Shown piece by piece: positions 44,163 through 53,886 of a stretch of 64,000 nt of DNA. The position numbers were made by a program, and so were the translations under genes. Each line of letters begins with the position of its first letter. The stretch's first letter is position 1. Origin of the DNA: Acidovorax sp. NO-1 (GTDB lineage Bacteria; Pseudomonadota; Gammaproteobacteria; Burkholderiales; Burkholderiaceae_C); NCBI RefSeq assembly GCF_000238595.1, contig NZ_AGTS01000102.1, forward strand, positions 18,460-82,459. Reading direction: 5' to 3'. The notes beneath the pieces are model-generated. The model was not told the origin of the DNA. It saw only the letters and a program-made list of their open reading frames with translations, and made no database searches.

Positions 44163-45080
44163 TCAGGCGACAGACTGGTATTTTGTAGGGCGCGTGGCCA
44201 GGGCCTTGCGCACCACGCTCTCCACAAACGCACGTTCGTCGCCCACCAGGGGCAGGCGGGGGCGGCGCATGTGTTCGGTGCCCACACCCACCAGTGCGTC
44301 GATGAGCTTGAGGTTCTGCACGAGCTTGTTGGACACATCCAGGTGCAGCATGGGCGTCATCCACTGGTAGAGCGGCAGTGCCTCGGCAAATTTGCCAGCC
44401 TTCATCAGCTCGTACAGCGCCACGGTCTCGCGCGGGAAGGCGCAGCCCACGCCGGCCAGCAGGCCGTCGCAGCCCAGCGCCAGGCCTTCGTAGGCGAGGT
44501 CGTCCACGCCCAAAAAGAGTTGGTAGCGCTCGCCCACGGTATTGCGCAGGTCGGTGATGCGGCGGATGTCGCCCGTGCTTTCCTTGATGGCGGCGATCCA
44601 CTCGCAGTCGGCCAGCTCCAGCATGTGCTCGGGCTTCAGGTCCACGCGGTAGGCCACGGGGTTGTTGTAGACCATGAGAGGGCGCTGGGCGGCATGGGCC
44701 ATGGCGCGCACGTTGGCCATGGCTTCGCGCGCGTCGGCCACGTAGATCACCGAGGGCATGACCATGTAGCCGGCCACGCCGAGCTTGTTGCCGCCGTCGA
44801 TGTACCGCAGGGCCTCGCGGGTGCTGGTTTCGGACACGTTGGCGAGCACTGGTACGCGGCCGTCAGCGGCTTCGAGGGCGATCTTGGCAACCTGGAGCTT
44901 TTCTTCCAGCGTGAGGGTGCTGGCTTCGCCCAGCGAGCCACAGGTCACCAGGCCATGGATGCCGTTGCGGATCTGGAAGTCGATGTGGCGGGCCGTGCCC
45001 TCGGCGTCGATGGACTCGTCGGCGTGGAACTTGGTGGTGATGGCAGGGAAGATGCCTTGCCAGCGGGGTTGTGGGTTCAC
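44163..45080 (-). CDS. dihydrodipicolinate synthase-family lyase, likely 1-pyrroline-4-hydroxy-2-carboxylate deaminase
   Basis: 305 residues of the DapA/NAL superfamily: [10 protein letters not shown], the [13 protein letters not shown] motif, the conserved Tyr in LMVYNNP and the Schiff-base Lys in [12 protein letters not shown]. The operon with an epimerase, dehydrogenase and semialdehyde dehydrogenase indicates the deaminase step that makes 2-oxoglutarate semialdehyde. A GTG at 45080 with AAGGAG 7 bases upstream is the start. It is the first gene of the operon, behind an AT-rich palindrome. The long open frame continuing upstream across alaS is a shadow. Confidence 0.9.
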   Translation of the reverse strand: MNPQPRWQGIFPAITTKFHADESIDAEGTARHIDFQIRNGIHGLVTCGSLGEASTLTLEEKLQVAKIALEAADGRVPVLANVSETSTREALRYIDGGNKLGVAGYMVMPSVIYVADAREAMANVRAMAHAAQRPLMVYNNPVAYRVDLKPEHMLELADCEWIAAIKESTGDIRRITDLRNTVGERYQLFLGVDDLAYEGLALGCDGLLAGVGCAFPRETVALYELMKAGKFAEALPLYQWMTPMLHLDVSNKLVQNLKLIDALVGVGTEHMRRPRLPLVGDERAFVESVVRKALATRPTKYQSVA

Positions 45081-45112
45081 AGGGTGCTCCTTGGGTGCGA
45101 TGGGCGATGAAG

Positions 45113-45128
45113 TTATTAATATATTAAC
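45113..45128. promoter_or_regulatory. AT-rich palindrome upstream of the hydroxyproline operon
   Basis: TTAATATATTAA at 45116-45127 is a perfect 12-bp palindrome, extended by an outer G on the left and C on the right (GTTA...TAAC-like). It lies about 36 bp upstream of the first operon gene in an otherwise GC-rich region, a typical place for a GntR/FCD operator. Binding is inferred, not shown. Confidence 0.5.
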
Positions 45129-45236
45129 AAGATATTTGAATGGCGCAAGCGGATTTTCAGCACTCCTTGGACTGGTCGCAGGCTCCATCTGTACGGGTCT
45201 GTCTCCCTCCAGCCACGTGCCACAGACCTGCAAACC

Positions 45237-45242
45237 TATAAT
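45237..45242 (+). promoter_or_regulatory. probable -10 element of the alaS promoter
   Basis: TATAAT matches the sigma-70 -10 consensus exactly, 90 bp upstream of the alaS ATG, on the side of the intergenic region facing alaS. No good -35 hexamer is seen at 17 bp spacing. The 252-bp gap 45081-45332 holds this and the palindrome at 45116. Confidence 0.4.
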
Positions 45243-45332
45243 GAAAGGTTGGTCCCCATAGGGGCAGCGACAGGCAACGCCCAGGTGCGCAGCCTGCGGC
45301 CTGCCTGCTCCGTGCATCCACTCCATAACACC

Positions 45333-47960
45333 ATGAGCACTCCCACTTTTTCTGTCGCTGACATCCGCAAGTCCTTCCTGGACTTCTTCGTCTCCAAGGG
45401 CCACACCGTGGTCGCGTCCAGCCCCTTGGTGCCGGGCAACGACCCCACGCTGATGTTCACCAACTCGGGCATGGTGCAGTTCAAGGACGTGTTCCTGGGC
45501 ACCGACAAGCGTTCGTACAACCGGGCGGTGTCCGTGCAGGCCTGCCTGCGTGCCGGTGGCAAGCACAACGACCTGGAAAACGTGGGCTACACCGCGCGCC
45601 ACCACACCTTCTTTGAAATGCTGGGCAACTGGTCGTTTGGCGACTACTTCAAGCGCGAATCGCTCAAGTGGGCGTGGGAACTGCTGACCGAGGTTTACAA
45701 GCTGCCACCCGAGCGCCTGCTGGCCACGGTGTACCAAGAGGACGACGAGGCCTACGACATCTGGACCAAGGAAATCGGCTTGCCACCCGAGCGCGTGATC
45801 CGCATCGGCGACAACAAGGGCGGCCGCTACAAGTCCGACAACTTCTGGATGATGGCCGACACCGGCCCCTGCGGCCCGTGCAGCGAAATCTTCTATGACC
45901 ATGGCCCGCACATCGCTGGCGGCCCTCCAGGCAGCCCCGATGAAGACGGCGACCGTTTCATCGAGATCTGGAACAACGTGTTCATGCAGTTCAACATGGA
46001 CGAGACGGGTGCCGTGACCCCGCTGCCCGCACCCTGCGTGGACACCGGCATGGGCCTGGAGCGCCTGGCCGCCATCCTGCAGCACGTGCACAGCAATTAC
46101 GAGATCGACCTGTTCGACCAGCTCATCAAGGCCGCTGGCCGCGAGACCGGTGTGACCGACCTCAACAACAAGAGCCTGCGCGTGATCGCTGACCACATCC
46201 GCGCCACCGCCTTCCTGGTGAGCGACGGCGTGATCCCCAGCAACGAAGGCCGCGGCTACGTACAGCGCCGCATCGTGCGCCGCGCCATCCGCCACGGCTA
46301 CAAGCTGGGCAAGAAGACCCCGTTCTTCCACAAGCTGGTGGCCGACCTGGTGCGCCTGATGGGCGATGCCTACCCATCGCTGCGCGCGCAGGAGCAGCGC
46401 ATCACCGAGGTGCTGAAGGTGGAAGAAGAGCGCTTCTTTGAAACGCTGGCCAATGGCATGGAAATCCTGGACGCTACCCTGGACGGCGGCGCCAAGGTGC
46501 TGCCCGGCGACGTGGCCTTCAAGCTGCACGACACCTACGGCTTTCCGCTTGACCTGACCAACGACGTGTGCAGGGAGCGCGACGTCGAAGTGGACGAAGC
46601 CGGTTTCAAGACCGCCATGGAAAAGCAGAAGGCCCAGGCCCGCGCGGCCGGCAAGTTCAAGATGGACAAGGCGCTGGAGTACAGCGGTGCGGCCAACCAG
46701 TTCACGGGCTATGAGAATCTCGCGGAGACTGCAAAAATAGTAGCAATCTACGTAGACGGGACAAGCGCTGCAGCCCTGAAAAGTGGTCAAAACGGTGTGG
46801 TGGTGCTCGACACGACCCCGTTCTATGCCGAAAGCGGCGGCCAGGTGGGTGACGAGGGCGTGATCACCAGCGGCTCGGCCAGGTTTGCGGTGGACGACAC
46901 CCTCAAAATCAAGGCCGATGTGTTTGGCCACCACGGCACGCTCGAAGAGGGCACGCTGAATGTGGGAGACACGGTGCAGGCCCAGGTGAACACCGCCGTG
47001 CGCGCCGCCACGGTGCGCAACCACTCGGTCACGCACATCATGCACAAGGCCTTGCGCGAAGTACTGGGCAGCCACGTGCAGCAAAAGGGCAGCCTGGTCA
47101 ATGCCGACCGCACACGCTTCGACTTCACACACAACGGCGCCGTGACGGCGGCTGAAATCCGCGAGATCGAACGCCGCGTCAACGAAGAAATCCTGGCGAA
47201 CCAGCCCACGCAGGCTCGGGTGATGGACATCGAATCGGCCCAGAAGACCGGCGCCATGATGCTGTTCGGCGAGAAGTACGGCGAAACCGTGCGCGTGCTC
47301 GACATCGGCACCAGCCGTGAACTGTGCGGCGGCACGCACGTGCAGCGCACGGGCGACATCGGCCTGTTCAAGGTGGTGGGTGAGGGCGGCGTGGCTGCTG
47401 GCATCCGCCGCATTGAGGCCGTGACGGGCGCCAACGCACTGGCGTACTTGCAGAACCTGGAAGACACCGTTAACCAGGCCGCCAGCACCCTCAAGGCGCC
47501 GGTTGCCGAACTCAATGGCCGCATCAGCCAGGCGCTGGACAACGCCCGCGCGCTCGAAAAGGAAGTCGCGGCCCTGAAGGGCAAGCTGGCCTCCAGCCAG
47601 GGCGATGAGCTGGTGAACCAGGCCGTGGATGTGAAGGGCATCAAGGTCCTGGCGGCCGCGCTGCCTGGCGCCGACGCCAAGACGCTGCGCGACACCATGG
47701 ACAAGCTCAAGGACAAGCTCAAGACGGCCGCCATCGTGCTGGCTGCGGTGGACGGCGACAAGGTGCAGATCGCTGCGGGCGTCACGGCCGACAGCGTGGG
47801 CAAGGTCAAGGCCGGCGAACTGGTCAACTTTGTCGCCCAGCAAGTCGGCGGCAAGGGCGGCGGCAAGCCCGACATGGCCATGGCTGGCGGCACCGATGCC
47901 TCCAGGCTGCCAGCGGCGCTGGCCTCGGTCACAGGCTGGGTGACGCAGCAGCTGGGCTGA
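45333..47960 (+). CDS. alaS: alanyl-tRNA synthetase
   Basis: 875 residues, full length. The class II catalytic domain begins [19 protein letters not shown] with motif 2 region [19 protein letters not shown]. The editing domain has the zinc-binding HxxxH in [12 protein letters not shown] and the later Cys/His in [19 protein letters not shown]-Ala dimerisation domain lies at the end. It attaches alanine to tRNA-Ala and edits mischarged Ser/Gly. ATG at 45333; an upstream in-frame start at 45249 has no family support. A short AT-rich stretch near 46725-46790 codes the variable linker before the editing domain. Confidence 0.97.
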   Translation: MSTPTFSVADIRKSFLDFFVSKGHTVVASSPLVPGNDPTLMFTNSGMVQFKDVFLGTDKRSYNRAVSVQACLRAGGKHNDLENVGYTARHHTFFEMLGNWSFGDYFKRESLKWAWELLTEVYKLPPERLLATVYQEDDEAYDIWTKEIGLPPERVIRIGDNKGGRYKSDNFWMMADTGPCGPCSEIFYDHGPHIAGGPPGSPDEDGDRFIEIWNNVFMQFNMDETGAVTPLPAPCVDTGMGLERLAAILQHVHSNYEIDLFDQLIKAAGRETGVTDLNNKSLRVIADHIRATAFLVSDGVIPSNEGRGYVQRRIVRRAIRHGYKLGKKTPFFHKLVADLVRLMGDAYPSLRAQEQRITEVLKVEEERFFETLANGMEILDATLDGGAKVLPGDVAFKLHDTYGFPLDLTNDVCRERDVEVDEAGFKTAMEKQKAQARAAGKFKMDKALEYSGAANQFTGYENLAETAKIVAIYVDGTSAAALKSGQNGVVVLDTTPFYAESGGQVGDEGVITSGSARFAVDDTLKIKADVFGHHGTLEEGTLNVGDTVQAQVNTAVRAATVRNHSVTHIMHKALREVLGSHVQQKGSLVNADRTRFDFTHNGAVTAAEIREIERRVNEEILANQPTQARVMDIESAQKTGAMMLFGEKYGETVRVLDIGTSRELCGGTHVQRTGDIGLFKVVGEGGVAAGIRRIEAVTGANALAYLQNLEDTVNQAASTLKAPVAELNGRISQALDNARALEKEVAALKGKLASSQGDELVNQAVDVKGIKVLAAALPGADAKTLRDTMDKLKDKLKTAAIVLAAVDGDKVQIAAGVTADSVGKVKAGELVNFVAQQVGGKGGGKPDMAMAGGTDASRLPAALASVTGWVTQQLG

Positions 47961-48064
47961 TACCCGCAGCGGGGCACCATGGCGGCGCGGGTCGCTGTGG
48001 CGGGGTGGCCCTTGTTGCCAGATAACGGGTGACGGAACACCGGCTACCCCCTACATTCAAGCGC

Positions 48065-51055
48065 ATGGACCCCTTGCGCGAAAGCCTGCACGATCCGCTG
48101 CCTGCCGACGGCACCCGCTCCAGCCTGTCGGGTCCCGAGGTTGCCCACCCGCCCTGGTGGCTGCGTTTCACCATACCGTTTGAGGTGGTGATTGCGTCGG
48201 TGGTGGTGTCGGCCATGGTGCTGCTTGCGGTGCTGCTGGTCTACCAGGTGGGCACCAGCGCGCGCCAGGCCATCATTGCGGCGTCGGATGACAGTGCGCT
48301 GCACATCAGCCAGTTGATCAGCGAACGGGTGCACCATGTCGTGGACCCGGCCGATGCCACGCTGCGTCTGCTGGTGTTTGACCCCATTGCCTCTGCCACC
48401 AGCTTGCAGACCCGGTTGCGCCGCCTGCCGGTGTTGGTTCGCCTGCTGGAGCAGAACGCCTTGTTGTCGGCGGTGTTCATCGGGTACTCCGATGGACAGT
48501 TTTTGCTGGTACGCCCGCTGCGCAATGCGACGCTGCGTGCCCGGCTGGAGGCACCTGCAGAGGCGGCCTTCCTGGTGCAGTCCATGGCGCGGGAGCGGGG
48601 CACGGCGGGGGCAGCAGGCACTGCTGGCCTGACCGGCCGCTGGAACTACTACGACGCACAACTGAAGCTGCTCGACTCCTCGGTGCGGCCCAACTACCGC
48701 TATGACCCCCGCTCCCGTCCCTGGTACGCCCTGGCGGCTGAACGTAACACACAGGTTCTCACTGCGCCCTATCTGTTTTTCACCACGCAAGAGGTGGGGG
48801 TCACGCTGAGCCAGCCCAGCGAGGACGGCCGCGCGGTGATTGGCCTGGATGTGGCGCTCACCGATCTGGGCCAGGAGATTGGCGAGCTCCGGCTCGTACC
48901 GCGCACCGAAATCGCCGTGGTGGACCAGGACCGCCGCGTGCTGGCCTACCCGGACATGTCCCGCGTATGGGTGCGCGAAGGCAACGACACCAGCCTCGAG
49001 CTGCGAACCCTGGAGGAACTCGGCGTACCCAGTTTCCAAGGCTTGCAAGGTATTGACCTCAAGGCGGGGGTCACGCGCCGGCTCGAGGCAGATGGGGAGG
49101 AGTGGTTGTTCAAGGTCCTGTCGCTCAAGTCGCAGCGCTGGGAAGGCCTGCACATCCTGATGGCCATCCCTACCCGCGAGCTGTTGGCAGACGTGAACGA
49201 GAACCTTCGGCGGCAGGTGTGGCTGTCCCTGGCGCTCATTGCGCTCATGCTGCTGTTCGGGTGGCTGGCCGGAAGGCGGGTGGGGCGCAGCCTCTCGGGG
49301 CTGGCCCTGCAGGCGCAGGCCCTGGCGCGGTTCGATTTCCGGCGCCCGAGTCGTCGCATGTCACCCGTGCGCGAGGTACGCGCACTGGGCCAGGTGATGG
49401 ACCGCATGTCCGACACCATCGAGGAGTTCCTGCACATCACGCACCACATCAGCGCCGAGTCCCGCATGGACGTCATGCTCTCCAGCGTGCTGTATGAGCT
49501 GGTGCGCGCCACCAGCTGCACGGGGGGCGCGGTGTACCTGGTGGAGGCGCAGCGCACGGGCCTTGCGCGCACTGCAAGGTACTGCGAAGACCCGGAGCAG
49601 CAGGCGCGCTACCCGGACCACCTGCCCATGGCGTTTTTCATCAACCCGACAGAGCCGCAGGACGTCGATGCCCAGGACGACGATCAGGCCTTGCCCCAGC
49701 GTGCACTGCGGGTGCAGCTGCGCACGCGCGATGGGCAGCCGCTGGGCCTGCTGGTGCTGCGCTACCGTGCCAACCAGCAGCAGGACGACGTGCACTTCCG
49801 CGCGTTTGTCGAAAAACTCTCCGGCACGCTGTCGGTGGCCATCGAAACCCGCAGCCTGATCGAAGGGCAGAAGAAGCTGTTCGATGCCGTCATCCGCCTG
49901 CTGGCCGACGCCATCGATGCCAAGAGCCCCTACACCGGCGGACATTGTGAGCGGGTGCCCCAGCTGGCCGAATCCCTGATGCAACGGATGTGCGAGGCCA
50001 AGGACGGGCCATTTGCCCATGTGGCCATGACGGAGGCAGAGCGCTATGAGTTCCGCCTGGGTGCCTGGCTGCACGACTGCGGCAAGGTCACCAGCCCCGA
50101 GCACATCATCGACAAGGCCACCAAGCTGGAGGCGCTGTACAACCGCATCCATGAGGTGCGCATGCGCTTTGAAGTGCTGTGGCGCGATGCCGAACTGGAC
50201 TACTGGAAGCAGCATATATCCGGCGTGGACCCGGAGCGGCTGCAGCGCGAACTGTTGCAGCGGCGGGAGCGCCTGCAGGACGATTTCGCATTTGTGGCCC
50301 GCAGCAACGTGGGCGGTGAATTCATGGCCGAGGCCGACGTGCAGCGCCTTGCCACCATCGGGCGGCAGGTGTGGCAGCGGCATTTTGACGACCGGCTCGG
50401 GCTGTCGCAGGCGGAGATGGCGCGGCTGGCAAAAGTGCCTGCGCGCAGCCTGCCAGCCAACGAGCCCCTGCTGGCCGACCGGCCCGAGCACATCGTGCCC
50501 TGGGGCGCCCGCAAGCCGCCGGTGGAGGCAGACAACCCGGCCAACCGCTGGGGCTTCGACATGGTGGTGCCGCCCTTCGAGGCACACCTGGGCGAGCTGC
50601 ACAACCTGTCGATCCGGCGCGGCACGCTCACCGCAGAAGACAGGTTCAAGATCAACGACCACATCGTGCAGACCATCATCATGCTCAGCGGTCTGCCGTT
50701 CCCGCCGCACCTGGCACGCGTGCCGTCCATTGCCGGGTCGCACCACGAGAAGCTGGACGGAACGGGTTATCCGAGGCGCCTGAAAGGAGCCGATCTCACG
50801 CTGGCCGACCGCGTGATGACCCTGGCCGATATCTTTGAGGCCCTGACCGCAGCTGACCGGCCCTACAAACCGCCCAAGACCCTGTCAGAGTCGCTCAACA
50901 TCATGTCTCACATGGTGCGCGAGCAGCACATCGATGCCAGTGTGTTCCGCTTCTTCCTGACCAGTGGTGTCTGGCGCGACTACGCCGAGCTTTTTCTCGA
51001 CCCCGCACAGCGGGATGCGGTGGATGTGGACGCGCTACTTGCGTCGTCAGGGTAG
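48065..51055 (+). CDS. dCache-HAMP-GAF-HD-GYP membrane sensor, cyclic-di-GMP phosphodiesterase
   Basis: 996 residues. Membrane helix at about 35-60, a periplasmic dCache-like sensor (about 60-375; SRPWYALAAERNTQVLTAPY), a second helix at about 380-400, HAMP and GAF-like segments (about 400-600), then an HD-GYP domain with SPYTGGHCERVP near 620, AWLHDCGKV near 668 and HHEKLDGTGYPRRL near 892, followed by LADIFEALTAADRPYKP. The domain has an insertion of about 150 residues between HD and GYP blocks. All metal-binding residues look intact, so it should hydrolyse cyclic di-GMP in response to an external signal. ATG at 48065; a GTG at 48029 is possible. Confidence 0.9.
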   Translation: MDPLRESLHDPLPADGTRSSLSGPEVAHPPWWLRFTIPFEVVIASVVVSAMVLLAVLLVYQVGTSARQAIIAASDDSALHISQLISERVHHVVDPADATLRLLVFDPIASATSLQTRLRRLPVLVRLLEQNALLSAVFIGYSDGQFLLVRPLRNATLRARLEAPAEAAFLVQSMARERGTAGAAGTAGLTGRWNYYDAQLKLLDSSVRPNYRYDPRSRPWYALAAERNTQVLTAPYLFFTTQEVGVTLSQPSEDGRAVIGLDVALTDLGQEIGELRLVPRTEIAVVDQDRRVLAYPDMSRVWVREGNDTSLELRTLEELGVPSFQGLQGIDLKAGVTRRLEADGEEWLFKVLSLKSQRWEGLHILMAIPTRELLADVNENLRRQVWLSLALIALMLLFGWLAGRRVGRSLSGLALQAQALARFDFRRPSRRMSPVREVRALGQVMDRMSDTIEEFLHITHHISAESRMDVMLSSVLYELVRATSCTGGAVYLVEAQRTGLARTARYCEDPEQQARYPDHLPMAFFINPTEPQDVDAQDDDQALPQRALRVQLRTRDGQPLGLLVLRYRANQQQDDVHFRAFVEKLSGTLSVAIETRSLIEGQKKLFDAVIRLLADAIDAKSPYTGGHCERVPQLAESLMQRMCEAKDGPFAHVAMTEAERYEFRLGAWLHDCGKVTSPEHIIDKATKLEALYNRIHEVRMRFEVLWRDAELDYWKQHISGVDPERLQRELLQRRERLQDDFAFVARSNVGGEFMAEADVQRLATIGRQVWQRHFDDRLGLSQAEMARLAKVPARSLPANEPLLADRPEHIVPWGARKPPVEADNPANRWGFDMVVPPFEAHLGELHNLSIRRGTLTAEDRFKINDHIVQTIIMLSGLPFPPHLARVPSIAGSHHEKLDGTGYPRRLKGADLTLADRVMTLADIFEALTAADRPYKPPKTLSESLNIMSHMVREQHIDASVFRFFLTSGVWRDYAELFLDPAQRDAVDVDALLASSG

Positions 51056-51059
51056 GGGT

Positions 51060-52112
51060 TCAGAAGAGTTCGACGTCGTCGTTGGCCACTTTGGCCGTCA
51101 GCTGGCCGCTGGCCACCAGGTCATCGTAAAAACAGACCTGGTTGCGCCCATGTTCCTTGGCGTAATACAGCGCCTGATCGGCCTGTCCCAGGATCTCCAC
51201 CGGTGAGCCCTTGGCCGTGCTGACAAAGCCCATGCTCACCGTGACCCGGCCCACCTGAGGGAACGGATATTCCTGCACGGCGAGCCGAAAGCGGTTGAAC
51301 ACCTTGTGGGCCGTGGTCAGCGTGGTCGAGCGCAGCAGCACCACGAACTCTTCGCCACCGAAGCGGAAGATGCGGTCGTGGCTGCGGAATGAGCTGCGCA
51401 GGATGTTGGCGATCAGGATCAGCACCTCGTCGCCATACAGATGCCCGAAACGGTCGTTGACCTGCTTGAAGTGGTCGATGTCCACTACGGCCAGCCACTG
51501 CTGCAAGGGTTCGCCTGGCTGGGATGCATCGTCGGCGGTAAGGGGCTCCGGCGCTGACGCCAGGCGGCCACTGACCATGCCGTTGAGCGAGGTGCGCGAG
51601 AACTGCTCGTCAAAGGTCTTGCGATTGAACAGGCCGGTGAGCGCGTCGCGCTCGCTGTAATCCAGAAGCCGCTGGTAGTTCTGATACACCTGAAAAACGC
51701 CCTTGACCACTTCGAGCTTGTGCGCCGAAAAGGGGCGCGACTGCGTGATCTCCAGGCACGTGGTGACCTTTTCATGCATCCACACGGGCAGCCACAGGAC
51801 ATGGCAACCCTTGCGGGGCGAGACCAGCGCGCTGTCGCGGTGGTTGGCGATGCATTCGCGCAGGGCGGTGTAGTTGTCCAGAGTCTCGCGCCGGGGGTCG
51901 GAGGCGGCTTCCGAATCGGTGGAGACGAGTTGCCCGTCCTCGATCCAGGTGCGGGGGCGGACATGGGATACACCGGCATCGGTGAAAAGCTCCAGCGCGC
52001 GCACCTCGATGATGCCGCTGAGCTTTTGCAGGGTGGACAACACCGACACCTCCAGCCGAAGGTGATCGCGGTGACCCGTCATCTCCACAAGGTTTTGCAG
52101 AATCGGTTTCAT
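51060..52112 (-). CDS. GGDEF-domain diguanylate cyclase
   Basis: 350 residues. The N-terminal half (about 1-165) is a soluble sensor-like region that I cannot name, possibly GAF. The GGDEF domain (about 170-330) has RFGGEEFVVLL and an I-site RSHD exactly five residues before GGEEF, so it should make cyclic di-GMP and be product-inhibited. An acidic, Ser-rich insertion lies in the first part of the domain (SAPEPLTADDASQPGEP). ATG at 52112. It converges on the HD-GYP gene with a 4-bp gap, pairing synthesis and breakdown functions at one locus. Confidence 0.9.
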   Translation of the reverse strand: MKPILQNLVEMTGHRDHLRLEVSVLSTLQKLSGIIEVRALELFTDAGVSHVRPRTWIEDGQLVSTDSEAASDPRRETLDNYTALRECIANHRDSALVSPRKGCHVLWLPVWMHEKVTTCLEITQSRPFSAHKLEVVKGVFQVYQNYQRLLDYSERDALTGLFNRKTFDEQFSRTSLNGMVSGRLASAPEPLTADDASQPGEPLQQWLAVVDIDHFKQVNDRFGHLYGDEVLILIANILRSSFRSHDRIFRFGGEEFVVLLRSTTLTTAHKVFNRFRLAVQEYPFPQVGRVTVSMGFVSTAKGSPVEILGQADQALYYAKEHGRNQVCFYDDLVASGQLTAKVANDDVELF

Positions 52113-52150
52113 AGGCGTTGTGTACGGGCGCGTCCGGTGGGGGCTACGGT

Positions 52151-52906
52151 TCAGTTTCGGCGTACGAACACCACATCCCACACACCATGCCCGAGCCGAA
52201 GGCCGCGGTTTTCAAACTTGGTGAGGGGGCGGTAGTCGGGCTGCGGTGCGAAGCCGCTGGCGGTGTTTTGCAGCAGGGGTTCGGCGCCCAGCACCTGCAG
52301 CATCTGCTCGGCGTAGGGCTGCCAGTCGGTGGCGCAGTGCAGATAGCCACCAGGCTTGAGGCGGGCGGCCAGCTTGGCGACCAGCGGGGCCTGGATCAGG
52401 CGGCGCTTGTTGTGCTTTTTCTTGTGCCAGGGGTCGGGGAAGAAGATGTGCACGCCGTCGAGGCAGCCCGGCGGCAGCATGTGGTCGATCACCTCTACCG
52501 CGTCGTGTTGCAGGATGCGGATGTTCGTCAGTTCCTGCTCACCGATGCGCTTGAGCAGCGCGCCCACGCCGGGCTCGTGCACCTCGCAGCACAGAAAGTT
52601 GTCATCTGGCCGCACACGCGCGATGTGGGCCGTGGCTTCGCCCATGCCGAAGCCGATTTCGAGCACCAGCGGCGCATGGCGGCCGAAGGCTGCTGCAGCA
52701 TCCAGGGGCGCGGGCGCATACGGCAGCACAAAACGCGGGCCAAAATCTTCAAAGGCCTTGGCCTGGCCCGTGGTGGTGCGTCCAGCACGGCGCACAAAGC
52801 TCTTGATGGTCTTGGGATGGCTCACGCCAGCGGGTGCCCCGCCAGGGGTTGCGGGGGCTGCTGCGGTCGCAGCGGTGGGGGCAGATGCGGTGGTCAGTTC
52901 GGTCAC
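52151..52906 (-). CDS. trmB: tRNA (guanine-N7)-methyltransferase
   Basis: 251 residues. The SAM-binding motif [15 protein letters not shown] and the family signature [15 protein letters not shown] are both present, followed by [18 protein letters not shown]. It makes m7G46 in tRNA. The GTG at 52906 forms a GTGA overlap with the gluQ stop, so it is translationally coupled. The N-terminal 40 residues are Ala/Thr-rich and variable. Confidence 0.93.
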   Translation of the reverse strand: MTELTTASAPTAATAAAPATPGGAPAGVSHPKTIKSFVRRAGRTTTGQAKAFEDFGPRFVLPYAPAPLDAAAAFGRHAPLVLEIGFGMGEATAHIARVRPDDNFLCCEVHEPGVGALLKRIGEQELTNIRILQHDAVEVIDHMLPPGCLDGVHIFFPDPWHKKKHNKRRLIQAPLVAKLAARLKPGGYLHCATDWQPYAEQMLQVLGAEPLLQNTASGFAPQPDYRPLTKFENRGLRLGHGVWDVVFVRRN

Positions 52907-53886
52907 GGTGCGCCATTGTAGTTTCGTCGCCACGCGGTGACCCAGTAGGCGAGGGCATCGGGCAGGCCCTGCGGGTGTGGGTGTTCGGCGGGCAGCGCTG
53001 GAAGGCCCAGCACCTGCGCGGCGCTGGCCAGTGCCTGGAGCGGCTCGGCCAGGTCCAGCGCGCGCGCACCGTTTTGCTTGGAGAGCTTTTCGCCGTTGTC
53101 CCCACACACCAGGGGTGTGTGCAGGTAGCGCGGCGTGGGCAGCCCCAGCGCCTGCTGAAGCAGGATCTGGCGTGGCGTGTTGTCCGCCAGGTCTTCGCCG
53201 CGCACCACGTCGGTAATGCCCTGGTCGGCGTCATCCACCACCACGGCCAGCTGGTAGGCCCACAGCCCGTCGGCCCGGCGCAGCACAAAGTCGCCCACCG
53301 TGTCAGCCACGTTCTGCTGCTGTGCACCCAGGCGGCGGTCCTGCCAGTGCACGATGCTGTTTGCTATTAAATTAGTAGCTGCTTGCGCTTTATGGATAAG
53401 CGCTGGAGGCTGTTTTGGCTTGAAATCCGTTGCATTGAACCGCCACGACCGCGCCGCACGCCCCTGCAGCCCGTGGCGGCAGGTGCCGGGGTAGGGCAGC
53501 GCGGCATGGCGTTCGCGGGCGTGGCCGCGCGCCGCGTGTACGTCTTCGATGTCCTTGCGGGAGCAGGCGCACGGGTAGGCATGGCCCTTCACCACGAGCT
53601 GGTCCAGTGCCTGCTGGTAGCGCTCGCCCCGCCGCGATTGCCATTGCGCTGGAGCGTCTGGCAAGAGGCCGCAGGTGGCCAGCTGCTGCAAGATGACCTC
53701 GTCGGCGCCGGGCACGCAACGGGGGGTGTCCACATCTTCAATGCGCACCAGCCAACTGCCGTGGCGCGCGCGTGCGTCCAGCCAGCTGGCAAGCGCCGCC
53801 ACCAGAGAGCCCGCGTGCAGCGGACCCGTGGGCGACGGTGCAAACCGGCCCACATAGCGCAGCGCTGCCCCATCGGCTGCCGTCAT
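52903..53886 (-). CDS. gluQ: glutamyl-Q tRNA(Asp) synthetase
   Basis: 327 residues of the GluQRS group. [15 protein letters not shown] holds the HIGH-type motif, zinc cysteines are in YPCACSR and a later Cys, and GEKLSKQ stands for KMSKS. It lacks the anticodon-binding domain of GluRS and glutamylates queuosine of tRNA-Asp. About residues 155-180 ([20 protein letters not shown]) come from an in-frame AT-rich hairpin repeat placed between conserved blocks, a variable loop in the family. The ATG at 53886 overlaps the upstream FAD gene stop in an ATGA. Confidence 0.92.
   Translation of the reverse strand: MTAADGAALRYVGRFAPSPTGPLHAGSLVAALASWLDARARHGSWLVRIEDVDTPRCVPGADEVILQQLATCGLLPDAPAQWQSRRGERYQQALDQLVVKGHAYPCACSRKDIEDVHAARGHARERHAALPYPGTCRHGLQGRAARSWRFNATDFKPKQPPALIHKAQAATNLIANSIVHWQDRRLGAQQQNVADTVGDFVLRRADGLWAYQLAVVVDDADQGITDVVRGEDLADNTPRQILLQQALGLPTPRYLHTPLVCGDNGEKLSKQNGARALDLAEPLQALASAAQVLGLPALPAEHPHPQGLPDALAYWVTAWRRNYNGAP
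53360..53426 (+). repeat. AT-rich hairpin repeat, copy E (inside gluQ)
   Basis: Plus strand: TAGTAGCTGCTTGCGCTT, a 7-base loop, AAGCGCTGGAGGC, with TTTTGGCTTGAAAT following. It matches copies at 7241, 37889, 39563 and 58993. It is read antisense as about 22 codons of gluQ without breaking the frame. Confidence 0.78.

Noticed and set aside
46724..46785. Possible sixth hairpin-repeat copy inside alaS
   Set aside because: It has AAGCGCTG and AT-rich flanks, but lacks the GCGCTT arm and 7-nt loop, and the encoded residues align with the normal AlaS linker. Left out of the repeat family.
44163..47843. Open frame of more than 1,200 codons on the minus strand across alaS
   Set aside because: Only the last 305 codons are a real gene (DapA-family lyase). 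The rest lies opposite alaS, has no family features and reflects high GC content.
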